Below, piece after piece: positions 1 through 7,548 of a stretch of DNA of 8,198 nt. Below the pieces are notes generated by a model. That model was not told the origin of the DNA, made no database searches, and saw only the letters and a list, made by a program, of their open reading frames with translations. The position numbers and the translations under genes are program-made. Origin of the DNA: Thioalkalivibrio sp. (GTDB taxonomy: Bacteria; Pseudomonadota; Gammaproteobacteria; Ectothiorhodospirales; Ectothiorhodospiraceae). The stretch spans positions 1 through 8,198 of the forward strand of contig PWGH01000205.1 of NCBI GenBank assembly GCA_003555285.1, given 5' to 3'. The stretch's first letter is position 1. Each line of letters begins with the position of its first letter.

Positions 1-6
1 GGGTAG
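1..6 (+). CDS. nuoK: Possible last codon and stop of nuoK (partial)
   Basis: The first six bases read Gly-stop (ggg tag), and the nuoL start follows six bases later. NuoK is the usual gene upstream of nuoL, and many NuoK proteins end in glycine, so this is probably its tail. Only one sense codon is visible, so the call rests on gene order and not on protein similarity. Confidence 0.3.
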   Translation, partial: G

Positions 7-12
7 TCGGCC

Positions 13-2031
13 ATGGACACGGTTTATCTGATCATCGTACTCGCACCCCTGCTGGCCGCCGTGGTCGCGGGGCTCTTCGGCCGGCAGATCGGCCGGGTCG
101 GCGCCCACAGCGCGACCATCTTCGGGGTCGCGCTGGCCTTCGTGCTCTCCGTCGTGGTGTTCTACGCGCATGTCTTCGGGGGTACGCCGGTCTACAACGA
201 GACCGTCTATACCTGGATGGTCAGCGACGGGCTGCACTTCGAGATCGGCTTTCTGGTCGACAACCTGACCGCGATGATGATGCTGGTGGTGACCTTCGTG
301 TCGCTGATGGTGCACATCTACACCATCGGCTACATGGCCGACGATCCGGGCTACCAGCGCTTCTTCTCCTACATTTCGCTGTTCACCTTCTCGATGCTGA
401 TGCTGGTGATGGCGAACAACTTCCTGCAGCTGTTCTTCGGCTGGGAGGCGGTGGGCCTGGTGTCCTACCTGCTGATCGGCTTCTGGTACAAGCGTCCGAC
501 CGCGATCTACGCGAACATGAAGGCGTTCATCGTGAACCGGGTCGGCGACTTCGGTTTTCTGATCGGCATCGCGACGCTGGTCTTCTACGCCGGCAGCCTG
601 AACTACACCGAGGTGTTCGCCGAGGCCGAGGGGATGCGCGATGCGACCATCACACTGTGGCCGGGCGGCACCTTCGGGCTGCTCGACGTCGCGCTGATCT
701 TCCTGTTCATCGGCGCAATGGGCAAATCGGCGCAGGTGCCGCTGCATGTCTGGCTGCCCGACTCGATGGAGGGCCCGACCCCGATCTCGGCACTGATCCA
801 CGCCGCGACGATGGTCACCGCCGGCATCTTCATGGTCGCGCGGATGTCGCCGCTGTACGAGTTCTCGGTGGTGGCGCTCTCGTTCATTCTGGTGATCGGC
901 GCGATCACCGCCTTCTTCATGGGCCTGATCGGCCTGGTGCAGAACGACATCAAGCGCGTGGTCGCGTATTCCACCTTGTCGCAGCTCGGGTACATGACCG
1001 TGGCCCTTGGCGCCTCGGCTTATGCCGCCGGCCTGTTCCACCTGATGACCCACGCGTTCTTCAAGGCGCTGCTGTTCCTGGCCGCCGGTTCGGTGATCAT
1101 CGCGCTGCACCACCAGCAGGACATGCGCTTCATGGGCGGGCTGCGCCGTTACATGCCGATCACCTACTGGACCGCGCTGGTCGGTTCGCTGGCGCTGATC
1201 GGCTTCCCGTTCTTCTCCGGGTTCTTCTCCAAGGACGGCATCATCGAGGCGGTCAGTCTCTCCACCACGCCCGGTGCGACCTTCGCGTTCTGGCTGGTGC
1301 TGCTCGGGGTCTTCGTGACCGCGCTCTACACCTTCCGGATGTTCTTTATGGTCTTTCATGGGCCGGAGCGCTTTCGGGACACGGCCGGGCTCGGCCACAG
1401 CGACGATCCGCACCACGACCCGGGGCTCGGTCACGGCGACGACCACGGGCACCACGGGCACGAAGAGCCGAAGGAGTCGCGCTGGGTGGTGACGGTGCCG
1501 CTGATCCTGCTCGCGATCCCTTCGGTGATCGCCGGCTATGTGATCGGGCCGATGCTGTTCGGTGACTTCTTCGCCGATGCGCTGTTCGTATTGCCGGAGC
1601 ACGATGTGCTGGGCCAACTGGCGGCGGGCTATACCGGCGTCTTCGGCTTCGTGCTGCACGGGCTGACGACAGGACCGTTCTGGCTGGCGATGGCGGGCCT
1701 GGCCACCGCCTGGTACCTGTACCTGCACCGGCCGGACCTGCCGCAGGTCATCGCCCATCGGCTGCGGCTCGGTGTGCGCATCCTGCAGGCCGGCTATGGC
1801 TTCGATGCCTTCAACGACCGGGTCTTTGCCGGGGGCTCCCGGGGTCTCGGGCGCTGGTTGTGGCGTTACGGCGATGCTCTGGTGATCGACGGCCTGCTGG
1901 TGAACGGCACCGCCCGGTCGGTGGGCTGGATCGCCGCCCGCCTGCGCGGCATCCAGACCGGTTTCCTCTACCACTACGCCTTCGTGATGATCATCGGCCT
2001 GCTGGTCCTGATCTTTGCCTTCGCCATCTGA
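13..2031 (+). CDS. nuoL: NADH-quinone oxidoreductase subunit L (complex I, ND5-type)
   Basis: This is the distal antiporter-like proton-pumping subunit of the complex I membrane arm, in the inner membrane. The 672-residue product is slightly longer than E. coli NuoL (about 613). Most of it is hydrophobic, consistent with about 16 membrane helices. Channel residues typical of the family are visible: Glu145 in GWEAVGLVSYLLIGFW (TM5), Lys238 in GKSAQVPLHVWLPD (TM7), His263 in ALIHAATM (TM8), His347 and Lys351 in MTHAFFKALLF, and Lys407 in FFSKDGI (TM12). The C-terminal part carries the long lateral-helix region and a final membrane helix (about 650-672). Residues 459-491 form a His/Asp-rich loop, which adds some of the extra length. 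The ATG at 13 gives a normal hydrophobic N-terminus, and no later start is needed. Its ribosome binding site would lie within the end of nuoK, at or beyond the window edge. The gene is intact and part of the nuo operon, 70 bases ahead of nuoM. Confidence 0.97.
   Translation: MDTVYLIIVLAPLLAAVVAGLFGRQIGRVGAHSATIFGVALAFVLSVVVFYAHVFGGTPVYNETVYTWMVSDGLHFEIGFLVDNLTAMMMLVVTFVSLMVHIYTIGYMADDPGYQRFFSYISLFTFSMLMLVMANNFLQLFFGWEAVGLVSYLLIGFWYKRPTAIYANMKAFIVNRVGDFGFLIGIATLVFYAGSLNYTEVFAEAEGMRDATITLWPGGTFGLLDVALIFLFIGAMGKSAQVPLHVWLPDSMEGPTPISALIHAATMVTAGIFMVARMSPLYEFSVVALSFILVIGAITAFFMGLIGLVQNDIKRVVAYSTLSQLGYMTVALGASAYAAGLFHLMTHAFFKALLFLAAGSVIIALHHQQDMRFMGGLRRYMPITYWTALVGSLALIGFPFFSGFFSKDGIIEAVSLSTTPGATFAFWLVLLGVFVTALYTFRMFFMVFHGPERFRDTAGLGHSDDPHHDPGLGHGDDHGHHGHEEPKESRWVVTVPLILLAIPSVIAGYVIGPMLFGDFFADALFVLPEHDVLGQLAAGYTGVFGFVLHGLTTGPFWLAMAGLATAWYLYLHRPDLPQVIAHRLRLGVRILQAGYGFDAFNDRVFAGGSRGLGRWLWRYGDALVIDGLLVNGTARSVGWIAARLRGIQTGFLYHYAFVMIIGLLVLIFAFAI
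1387..1443 (+). repeat. Short in-gene duplication in the His-rich loop of nuoL
   Basis: Two copies of a 21-base segment, 1387-1407 and 1423-1443, match at 18 of 21 positions. They encode GLGHSDD and GLGHGDD (NuoL residues 459-465 and 471-477), separated by PHHDP. All three differences are single-base changes and the reading frame is kept. The repeat lies in a hydrophilic loop between two predicted membrane helices. Confidence 0.75.
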
Positions 2032-2101
2032 ATGCCTGCCGCGATGCTGACCGCGCACCCGCGGGCCCGCTGGGGCACCCTGGTTCAATCAAGGAACGAC
2101 C

Positions 2102-3625
2102 ATGCTTGCTGACTGGCCCATCCTGAGTCTGCTGATCTGGCTGCCGATCCTGGGCGGCCTCCTGACGCTGACCGCCGGGCACGATGCCCCGGTGGTGGCC
2201 CGACGTCTGGGGCTCGCGATCGCCGGTGCCACCTTCGGGGTCAGCCTGATCCTGTGGTTCGTATTCGAACGCGGCACCGCCGCGATGCAGTTCCAGGAGT
2301 TCACGCCCTGGGTCGCCGCGTTCAACGTGCATTACCACCTGGGGGTCGACGGCATCTCGATGCCGCTGATCCTGCTGACCACGCTGACCACGCTGCTGGT
2401 GGTGATCGCGGCGTGGGAGTCGGTGAAGGACCGCATCGCGTATTACCTGGCGGCTTTCCTGGTGATGGAGGGCCTGATGATCGGCATGTTCTCGGCGCTG
2501 GACGCGGTGCTGTTCTACGTGTTCTTCGAGGCGATGCTGATTCCGATGTTCCTGGTGATCGGCATCTGGGGCGGACCACGGCGGGTCTACGCGACCATCA
2601 AGTTCTTCCTGTACACCTTCCTCGGTTCGGTCTTCATGCTGATCGCGCTGATCTACATGTACCTGCAGTCGGGCAGCTTTGCGATCCTGGACTTCCACCA
2701 GCTGCCGCTGCCGATGACCGCCCAGATCCTGATCTTCCTGGCCTTCTTCGCGGCCTTCGCGGTGAAGATCCCGATGTTCCCGGTGCACACCTGGTTGCCC
2801 GATGCCCATGTCGAGGCACCGACCGGTGGCTCGGTGATCCTGGCCGCGGTGATGCTGAAGATCGGCGGCTACGGGTTTTTGCGCTTCAGCCTGCCGATCA
2901 CGCCCGATGCCGCCGCGGTGCTCGATGTGCTGGTGATCACCTTGTCGCTGATCGCGGTGGTCTACATCGGCCTGGTCGCGTTGATCCAGAGCGACATGAA
3001 GAAGCTGATCGCCTATTCGTCGATCGCGCACATGGGCTTCGTCACGCTGGGTTTCTTCCTCGCCTTCATGATCTTTCGCAACACCGGCGACTGGTCGGGC
3101 GCCTCGATGGGGATTGCCGGGGGTATGGTGCAGATGATCTCCCACGGCTTCATCTCGGCGGCGATGTTCCTCGCGGTCGGCGTGCTGTACGACCGCCTGC
3201 ACAGCCGCAACATCGCCGATTACGGCGGGGTGGTGAACACCATGCCCTGGTTTGCCGGCTTCTTCGTGCTGTTCGCGATGGCGAACACCGGGCTGCCCGG
3301 AACCTCGGGCTTCGTCGGCGAGTTCATGGTGATCCTGGCCGCCTTCCGGGCCGATTTCTGGCTGGCCTTCCTCGCGGCCACCACGCTGATCCTGGCCGCC
3401 GGCTATACCTTGTGGCTGGTGAAACGGGTGATCTTCGGCGAAATCGCGAACGACAACGTCGCGAATCTGAAGGATCTGAATCCTCGGGAATTCCTGCTGA
3501 TGGGGGTCCTGGCCTTCTTCGTATTGCTGCTCGGCGTCTGGCCGGCACCCTTGCTCGACGTGATGAATGCCACCATCGATCAGCTTGTGGCCCACATCGC
3601 TCAGTCGAAGCTGCCTGCGCTCTGA
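2102..3625 (+). CDS. nuoM: NADH-quinone oxidoreductase subunit M (complex I, ND4-type)
   Basis: This is the middle antiporter-like proton-pumping subunit of the complex I membrane arm. At 507 residues it matches the usual length (E. coli about 509) and is hydrophobic throughout, consistent with 14 membrane helices. Key charged residues are present: Glu143 in [18 protein letters not shown] (TM5), Lys222 in [17 protein letters not shown] (TM7), Lys253 in [10 protein letters not shown] (TM8), and Glu407 in [13 protein letters not shown] (TM12), where NuoM carries glutamate in place of the lysine of NuoL and NuoN. The start at 2102 is supported by AAGGA at 2091-2095, six bases upstream, and by the N-terminus [13 protein letters not shown]. 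The 70-base gap after nuoL contains a 10-base palindrome (GCGGGCCCGC, 2061-2070) but no terminator, so co-transcription is expected. The gene is intact with no odd features. Confidence 0.97.
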   Translation: MLADWPILSLLIWLPILGGLLTLTAGHDAPVVARRLGLAIAGATFGVSLILWFVFERGTAAMQFQEFTPWVAAFNVHYHLGVDGISMPLILLTTLTTLLVVIAAWESVKDRIAYYLAAFLVMEGLMIGMFSALDAVLFYVFFEAMLIPMFLVIGIWGGPRRVYATIKFFLYTFLGSVFMLIALIYMYLQSGSFAILDFHQLPLPMTAQILIFLAFFAAFAVKIPMFPVHTWLPDAHVEAPTGGSVILAAVMLKIGGYGFLRFSLPITPDAAAVLDVLVITLSLIAVVYIGLVALIQSDMKKLIAYSSIAHMGFVTLGFFLAFMIFRNTGDWSGASMGIAGGMVQMISHGFISAAMFLAVGVLYDRLHSRNIADYGGVVNTMPWFAGFFVLFAMANTGLPGTSGFVGEFMVILAAFRADFWLAFLAATTLILAAGYTLWLVKRVIFGEIANDNVANLKDLNPREFLLMGVLAFFVLLLGVWPAPLLDVMNATIDQLVAHIAQSKLPAL

Positions 3626-3638
3626 TACAGGACCTGAC

Positions 3639-5084
3639 ATGACCTTCGAGATGCCCGCCTTCCTGCCCGCACTGCCCGAGATGTTCGTGCTGGGCATGGC
3701 CTGCCTGATCCTGGTGCTGGACGCCTTCCTGCCGGATTCCCGCCGCGACATCACCTTCGGCCTGGTGCAGGCGACGCTGGTCGGCGCTGCGGGGCTGACG
3801 CTGTGGCTGGCCGGACCCGAGACCACGATCACCTTCCACGGCACCTTCGTCGCGGATCCGTTGAGCGATGTACTGAAGACGGCCGTCTATGTCGTCAGCT
3901 TCCTCGTGTTCCTGTACGCGCGGCCCTACCTGATCGCCCGCGACATCTACCAGGGCGAGTTCTTCATCCTCGGCCTGTTCGGGGTGCTGGGCATGATGAT
4001 CATGATCTCGGCGAGCCACTTCCTGACCCTGTATCTGGGCCTCGAGTTGCTGGCGCTGGTGTCCTACGCGCTGGTGGCCTTCTGGCGCGATTCGGCGCGC
4101 GCCTCAGAGGCCGCGGTGAAGTACTTCATTCTCGGGGCGCTGGCCTCGGGGCTGCTGCTCTATGGACTGTCGATGATCTACGGCATGACCGGAAGCCTCG
4201 AGATCTCGACGGTCGCGGCGCAACTGCTGGTGGCCGAGGAGGGGATGAATGTCCCGTTGGTCTTCGGGCTGGTCTTCGTGGTGGTGGCCGTGGGCTTCAA
4301 ACTCGGGGCCGCACCGTTCCACATGTGGGTCCCGGATGTCTACGACGGGGCCCCCACGGCGGTCACCCTGTTCATCTCGGCGGCGCCGAAGATCGCCTAC
4401 TTCGCGCTGCTGATGCGCCTGCTGGTCGAGGGCCTGGGTCCGCTGCATGCGGATTGGCAGGGCATGCTGGTGGTGCTCGCGGTGCTGTCGCTGACGATCG
4501 GCAATGTGGTGGCGATCGCGCAGACCAGCCTGAAGCGGATGCTGGCCTACTCGACGATCGCCCATGTCGGCTTTTTGTTCCTCGGCATCCTGGCCGGTAC
4601 GGCGAGCGGCTATGCCTCGGCGATGTTCTACGTGATCGTCTATGCGCTGACCGCGGCGGGCGGCTTCGGCATGATCATTCTGATGTCCGGGCGCGGCGCC
4701 GAGGCGGATCAACTGGACGATTTCAAGGGCATGGCGCGGCGCAACCCCTGGTTCGCGTTCATGATGCTGCTGCTGCTGTTCTCGATGGCCGGCGTGCCGC
4801 CGACCGTGGGCTTTTTCGCCAAGCTCGCGGTGATCCAGGCGGTGGTCGACGTCGGCTACCTGTGGCTGGGTCTCTATGCGGTGGTCTTCTCGATCATCGG
4901 CGCCTTCTACTACCTGCGGGCGGTGAAGCTGATGTTCTTCGACGAACCGGTGGTTGACCGCGAGCCGGCGCGGCCCGATGGCCTGTTCGCCACGGCGATC
5001 TCGGTCAACGGCCTGCTGATGCTCGCGCTGGGTCTGTTCCCCGGCCTGCTGTTCTCGCTGACCCACTATGCGATCGGAGGGTAA
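3639..5084 (+). CDS. nuoN: NADH-quinone oxidoreductase subunit N (complex I, ND2-type)
   Basis: This is the third antiporter-like subunit, placed nearest the peripheral arm of complex I. The 481-residue product has normal family length and is consistent with 14 membrane helices. Conserved charges are visible: Glu136 in [19 protein letters not shown] (TM5), Lys221 in [18 protein letters not shown] (TM7), Lys251 in [12 protein letters not shown] (TM8), and Lys395 in [12 protein letters not shown] (TM12). The frame stays open upstream to an ATG at 3567, but that start would add 24 polar residues and overlap the end of nuoM. The ATG at 3639 has AGGA at 3629-3632 with six-base spacing and gives the expected N-terminus [16 protein letters not shown]. 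It lies 13 bases after the nuoM stop. It is the last gene of the nuo operon. An ATG at 3651 is a less likely alternative start. Confidence 0.96.
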   Translation: MTFEMPAFLPALPEMFVLGMACLILVLDAFLPDSRRDITFGLVQATLVGAAGLTLWLAGPETTITFHGTFVADPLSDVLKTAVYVVSFLVFLYARPYLIARDIYQGEFFILGLFGVLGMMIMISASHFLTLYLGLELLALVSYALVAFWRDSARASEAAVKYFILGALASGLLLYGLSMIYGMTGSLEISTVAAQLLVAEEGMNVPLVFGLVFVVVAVGFKLGAAPFHMWVPDVYDGAPTAVTLFISAAPKIAYFALLMRLLVEGLGPLHADWQGMLVVLAVLSLTIGNVVAIAQTSLKRMLAYSTIAHVGFLFLGILAGTASGYASAMFYVIVYALTAAGGFGMIILMSGRGAEADQLDDFKGMARRNPWFAFMMLLLLFSMAGVPPTVGFFAKLAVIQAVVDVGYLWLGLYAVVFSIIGAFYYLRAVKLMFFDEPVVDREPARPDGLFATAISVNGLLMLALGLFPGLLFSLTHYAIGG

Positions 5085-5085
5085 C

Positions 5086-5139
5086 GGCGCCGCGTGAGGC
5101 GCCCGGCCCGGTCGTGGACTGGGCCGGACGGTGCACCGT
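5086..5139 (+). other. Cluster of three inverted repeats just after nuoN
   Basis: Three dyads follow the nuoN stop almost without gaps. The first is GGCGCC (5086-5091) pairing with GGCGCC (5098-5103) over a six-base loop. The second is CCGGCCC (5103-5109) pairing with GGGCCGG (5121-5127), extended inward by a G-U pair and GTC/GAC to leave a three-base loop, for about 11 pairs in all. The third is the perfect 12-base palindrome ACGGTGCACCGT (5128-5139). The first two overlap by one base, so they compete. No T run follows, so this is not a classical intrinsic terminator. It may protect the 3' end of the nuo mRNA or assist Rho-dependent ending. The remaining spacer up to 5249 holds only weak hairpins (TCGGA/TCCGA at 5188-5200 and GAGG/CCTC at 5237-5247) and no convincing gene. 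Confidence 0.6.
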
Positions 5140-5249
5140 GTCGGAATCCGGGAACTCGTTGGCGTGAGCGTGGTCTGTAGGGGCGTGTCGGAGGTTCCGA
5201 GGGCGGTTGGTTCGCAGCGTGGATTCTTCGCACCTTGAGGTATCCTCGC

Positions 5250-5278
5250 TTGCCACCGGTGGGTGGTTCCGGTATAGT
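5250..5278 (+). promoter_or_regulatory. Sigma70-type promoter of the initiator tRNA / rimP-nusA-infB operon
   Basis: TTGCCA (5250-5255) matches the -35 consensus at five of six bases. TATAGT (5273-5278) matches the -10 consensus at five of six. The spacer is the optimal 17 bases. Transcription would begin near 5285, leaving only about five or six bases of leader before the tRNA at 5291, which suits a stable-RNA promoter. Read-through would also supply rimP-nusA-infB. Inverted repeats overlap both hexamers (CCACCGGTGG at 5253-5262; ACCGG 5255-5259 with CCGGT 5269-5273). They may be incidental in such GC-rich DNA. Confidence 0.8.
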
Positions 5279-5290
5279 TACTGGCTCGGA

Positions 5291-5367
5291 TGCGGGGTGG
5301 AGCAGTCTGGCAGCTCGTCGGGCTCATAACCCGAAGGTCGCAGGTTCAAATCCTGCCCCCGCTACCA
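5291..5367 (+). tRNA. metY: Initiator tRNA-fMet (CAT anticodon), CCA encoded
   Basis: The 77-base gene folds as a complete cloverleaf. The acceptor strands are 5291-5297 and 5357-5363, the D stem is GAGC/GCTC, and the anticodon stem is TCGGG/CCCGA around CTCATAA, with CAT at 5325-5327. The variable loop is AGGTC, the T stem is GCAGG/CCTGC around TTCAAAT, the discriminator is A, and CCA is at 5365-5367. Initiator features are clear: three G-C pairs closing the anticodon stem (GGG/CCC), a purine-pyrimidine A11-U24 pair in the D stem, and no Watson-Crick pair at 1-72. Here the unpaired position is U1-U72, whereas E. coli has C1-A72. The gene symbol follows the E. coli metY locus, which also precedes rimP-nusA-infB. 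It is very likely functional. Confidence 0.96.
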
Positions 5368-5376
5368 AATACCTTG

Positions 5377-5398
5377 AGGCCCCGATTGGGGCCTTTTT
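5377..5398 (+). terminator. Intrinsic terminator after the initiator tRNA
   Basis: AGGCCCC (5377-5383) pairs perfectly with GGGGCCT (5388-5394) around the four-base loop GATT. Five T residues follow at 5394-5398. It starts nine bases after the CCA end of the tRNA. It would end most tRNA transcripts and limit read-through into rimP-nusA-infB. Confidence 0.9.
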
Positions 5399-5453
5399 AT
5401 TAGGCTCGCGGTCCCCCACGGTGGGTGGGCACGCGTGCAGAGCGGCAGTACCC

Positions 5454-5476
5454 GGGGCGATTGGCGCCCCTTTTTT
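5454..5476 (+). terminator. Second intrinsic terminator, in the rimP leader
   Basis: GGGGCG (5454-5459) pairs with CGCCCC (5465-5470) around the loop ATTGG, and six T residues follow at 5471-5476. It stands about 60 bases downstream of the first terminator and 61 bases before the rimP start, with no gene between the two. A second terminator at this place suggests an attenuator controlling entry into the operon. NusA is known to control its own operon through termination in other bacteria. That role here is inferred. Confidence 0.85.
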
Positions 5477-5537
5477 GTTGCTGCAGAGAACCCAATGGCG
5501 GCCCGTCCGTGAATTCGGACCGGCGCCCGGAGTGTCG

Positions 5538-6008
5538 ATGTCGTTGGAGAAGTCGGAACAGTTCAGGGAAATGCTCGGCCCGGTCGTTCGTGGGTTGGGC
5601 CTCGAGCTGTGGGGAATCGAATACGAGTCGGGTTCGAGCCCCGTGCTGCTGCGGGTCTACATCGACCACCCGGACGGCATCACCCTGGAGCACTGCACCG
5701 CGGTCAGCGATCAGGTCAGCGCGGTGCTGGACGTGGAAGAGCCGATCCGCGGCGAATACACGCTCGAGGTGTCGAGTCCGGGCATCGAGCGGCCTCTGTT
5801 TACCCCCGAGCAGTACCGCCAGTACATCGGTCACGAGGTGAAGGTGCGCCTGGCCTGGCCCGAGCACAACCGGCGCAACTTCCGGGGGCGTCTGCTGACG
5901 GTGTCGGACTACGGAATCGAGGTGGAGGTGGACGGAACCGCCTATGAATTGCCCTTCGGGGCCATTGCCAGGGCCCGGGTCCTGGAGCCGATCGAACCCG
6001 CTCGTTGA
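5538..6008 (+). CDS. rimP: Ribosome maturation factor RimP
   Basis: RimP is a cytoplasmic assembly factor that binds the 30S subunit and is needed for its maturation. The 156-residue product has normal length (E. coli 150). The N-terminal alpha/beta domain (about 8-88) shows the family signatures LRVYIDHPDGITLEHC (38-53) and LEVSSPGIERPLF (76-88). The C-terminal SH3-like domain (about 92-150) contains NFRGRLL and the pattern VEVDGTAYELPFGAIARARV. The frame is open far upstream through the tRNA, but only the ATG at 5538 fits: GGAG at 5529-5532 lies five bases upstream, and the resulting N-terminus MSLEKSEQFREMLGPVVRGLG aligns with the family. An in-frame GTG at 5532 overlaps that binding site and is less likely. 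It is the first protein gene after the tRNA and leads into nusA 43 bases later. Confidence 0.95.
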   Translation: MSLEKSEQFREMLGPVVRGLGLELWGIEYESGSSPVLLRVYIDHPDGITLEHCTAVSDQVSAVLDVEEPIRGEYTLEVSSPGIERPLFTPEQYRQYIGHEVKVRLAWPEHNRRNFRGRLLTVSDYGIEVEVDGTAYELPFGAIARARVLEPIEPAR

Positions 6009-6015
6009 TCAACTG

Positions 6016-6032
6016 TCGGCGGTCACCGCCGA
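6016..6032 (+). other. Hairpin between rimP and nusA
   Basis: TCGGCGG (6016-6022) pairs perfectly with CCGCCGA (6026-6032) over the three-base loop TCA, with possible G-U pairs continuing below. It sits between the rimP stop and the nusA ribosome binding site (GGAGA, 6039-6043). No T run follows, so it is unlikely to terminate transcription. It may affect nusA translation or mRNA processing. Confidence 0.55.
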
Positions 6033-6051
6033 TGCTGTGGAGAGTTAGTGT

Positions 6052-7548
6052 ATGAACAAGGAGATCCTGCTGGTCGTCGACGCCGTTTCGAACGAAAAGG
6101 GCGTGGACAAGACCGTCATCTTTGAGGCCCTGGAGTCCGCACTGGCCATGGCGACGCGCAAGCGCCACGGGGGCCATATGGACGTGCGGGTGAAGATCGA
6201 CCGGGCCAGCGGGGACTACGAGGCCTATCGCCGCTGGACCGTGATCGACGACGAGGACCCGGCTTTCGAATCGCCGGAGCAGCAGATCCTGTTGTCCTAT
6301 GCCCGCCAGCGTTACCCGGAGATCGAAGTCGACGAGGTGATCGAGGAACCGATCCCGGCGGTGGACTTCGGGCGCATCGCGGCACAGACGGCCAAACAGG
6401 TCATCGTGCAGAAGGTGCGCGAGGCCGAACGCGCCAAGGTCCTCGAGGAATACCGGTCCCGAGTCGGTGGCCTGGTGATGGGCATCGTCAAGCGCACCGA
6501 TCGCAACGGCGTGTTCGTCGATCTGGGCGCCAATGCCGAGGCCCTGGTGCCACGCGAACACATGATTCCGCGGGAGTCGGTGCGCAACAACGATCGGCTG
6601 CGTGGCTACCTGCGCGAGATCCGGCCGGAGGCGCGCGGCCCGCAGCTGTTCATCAGCCGCACGGTGCCGGAATTTTTGATCGAGCTGTTCAAGCTCGAGG
6701 TGCCCGAGGTGGGCCAGGACATCATCGAGATCATGGGCGCCGCGCGCGACCCCGGCATGCGCGCCAAGGTCGCGGTGCGCTCGAACGACCCCCGGCTGGA
6801 CCCGGTCGGCGCCTGCGTCGGCATGCGCGGTTCGCGGGTGCAGTCGGTCTCCAACGAACTGGCCGGGGAACGCATCGACATCATCGTCTGGAACGAGAAT
6901 CCGGCGCAGTTCGTGATCAATGCGATGTCGCCGGCCGAGGTGTTGTCGATCGTGGTCGACGAGGAAAAACAGAGCATGGATATCGCGGTGGCCGAGGACA
7001 AGTTGTCGCTCGCCATCGGCCGGGGCGGCCAGAACGTCCGCCTGGCCTCCCAGCTGACCGGCTGGGAGCTCAACGTGATGACCGAAGCGCAGATCGCCGC
7101 CAAGACCGATGCCGAGGCCCTGCAGGTGCAGAACCAGTTCATGGAGACACTGGACGTCGACGAGGAGGTCGCCGCCATCCTGGTACAGGAAGGCTTTACC
7201 ACCCTCGACGAAGTGGCCTATGTGGATGAGGAGGAACTGCTGGCGATCGAGGAATTCGATGCCGATATGGTGGCCGAACTTCGCTCGCGGGCCAGCGATG
7301 CGTTGCTGACCCGCGCCATCGCCGCCGAGCAACGCCTCGAGGGCGCGCAGCCGGCCGAGGATCTGGTGAGCATGGAGGGCATGACTCCGGCGCTTGCGAA
7401 CAAGATGGCGGCCCACGGCATTTGCAGTATGGAAGATTTGGCGGAACAGGCGGTGGACGACGTGGTCGAGGTCACCGGCATCGATGCGGAGCAGGCCGCC
7501 GCGCTGATCATGACGGCGCGAGCCCCGTGGTTCGCAGCAGATGCCTGA
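6052..7548 (+). CDS. nusA: Transcription termination/antitermination factor NusA
   Basis: NusA binds RNA polymerase and nascent RNA, promotes pausing and intrinsic termination, and takes part in antitermination complexes. The 498-residue product is full length (E. coli 495). Domains in order are: an RNA polymerase-binding N-terminal domain (1 to about 130); an S1 domain (about 138-200, with [21 protein letters not shown] and [10 protein letters not shown]); KH1 (about 230-285, with [10 protein letters not shown] at 253-262 and [20 protein letters not shown] after it); KH2 (about 300-350, with the loop IGRGGQN at 322-328 and [15 protein letters not shown]); and two C-terminal acidic repeats, at about 366-425 and 435-498. 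Two acidic repeats are typical of E. coli-like NusA and absent from Gram-positive NusA. The start at 6052 has GGAGA (6039-6043) eight bases upstream and the standard N-terminus [18 protein letters not shown]. It is probably autoregulated through the leader terminators upstream of rimP. Confidence 0.98.
   Translation: MNKEILLVVDAVSNEKGVDKTVIFEALESALAMATRKRHGGHMDVRVKIDRASGDYEAYRRWTVIDDEDPAFESPEQQILLSYARQRYPEIEVDEVIEEPIPAVDFGRIAAQTAKQVIVQKVREAERAKVLEEYRSRVGGLVMGIVKRTDRNGVFVDLGANAEALVPREHMIPRESVRNNDRLRGYLREIRPEARGPQLFISRTVPEFLIELFKLEVPEVGQDIIEIMGAARDPGMRAKVAVRSNDPRLDPVGACVGMRGSRVQSVSNELAGERIDIIVWNENPAQFVINAMSPAEVLSIVVDEEKQSMDIAVAEDKLSLAIGRGGQNVRLASQLTGWELNVMTEAQIAAKTDAEALQVQNQFMETLDVDEEVAAILVQEGFTTLDEVAYVDEEELLAIEEFDADMVAELRSRASDALLTRAIAAEQRLEGAQPAEDLVSMEGMTPALANKMAAHGICSMEDLAEQAVDDVVEVTGIDAEQAAALIMTARAPWFAADA

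Noticed and set aside
657..1565. 302-codon plus-strand open frame inside nuoL
   Set aside because: It is a frame-shifted reading of nuoL with Arg/Ala/Gly-rich sequence. The nuoL frame has full family similarity.
3567..3638. Upstream start for nuoN giving 24 more residues
   Set aside because: It would overlap nuoM, lacks a ribosome binding site and adds a polar stretch not expected in NuoN. The ATG at 3639 is well supported.
1991..3844. 617-codon open frame on the minus strand opposite nuoM
   Set aside because: It lies antisense to the clear nuoM and parts of nuoL and nuoN. Its product is rich in His, Asp, Gln and Arg, as expected from the reverse complement of GC-rich membrane-protein codons, and shows no recognisable domain.
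5005..5256. 83-codon minus-strand open frame in the nuoN-tRNA spacer
   Set aside because: It has no ribosome binding site or recognisable domain and spans the inverted-repeat cluster.
4104..5327. 407-codon minus-strand open frame covering nuoN and the tRNA region
   Set aside because: It is antisense to nuoN and crosses the intergenic hairpins, the promoter and the tRNA, with low-complexity His/Arg/Gln content. It is not a real gene.
5505..5520. Small inverted repeat GTCCG/CGGAC upstream of the rimP ribosome binding site
   Set aside because: Five pairs over a six-base loop, not covering the binding site; likely chance.
5235..5537. Extended N-terminus of rimP reaching back through the tRNA
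   Set aside because: The frame is open by chance across the promoter, tRNA and both terminators. RimP similarity begins at the ATG at 5538.
5800..7416. 538-codon open frame on the minus strand opposite nusA
   Set aside because: It is a shadow of nusA caused by strong G/C third-position bias. No domain, ribosome binding site or promoter supports it.
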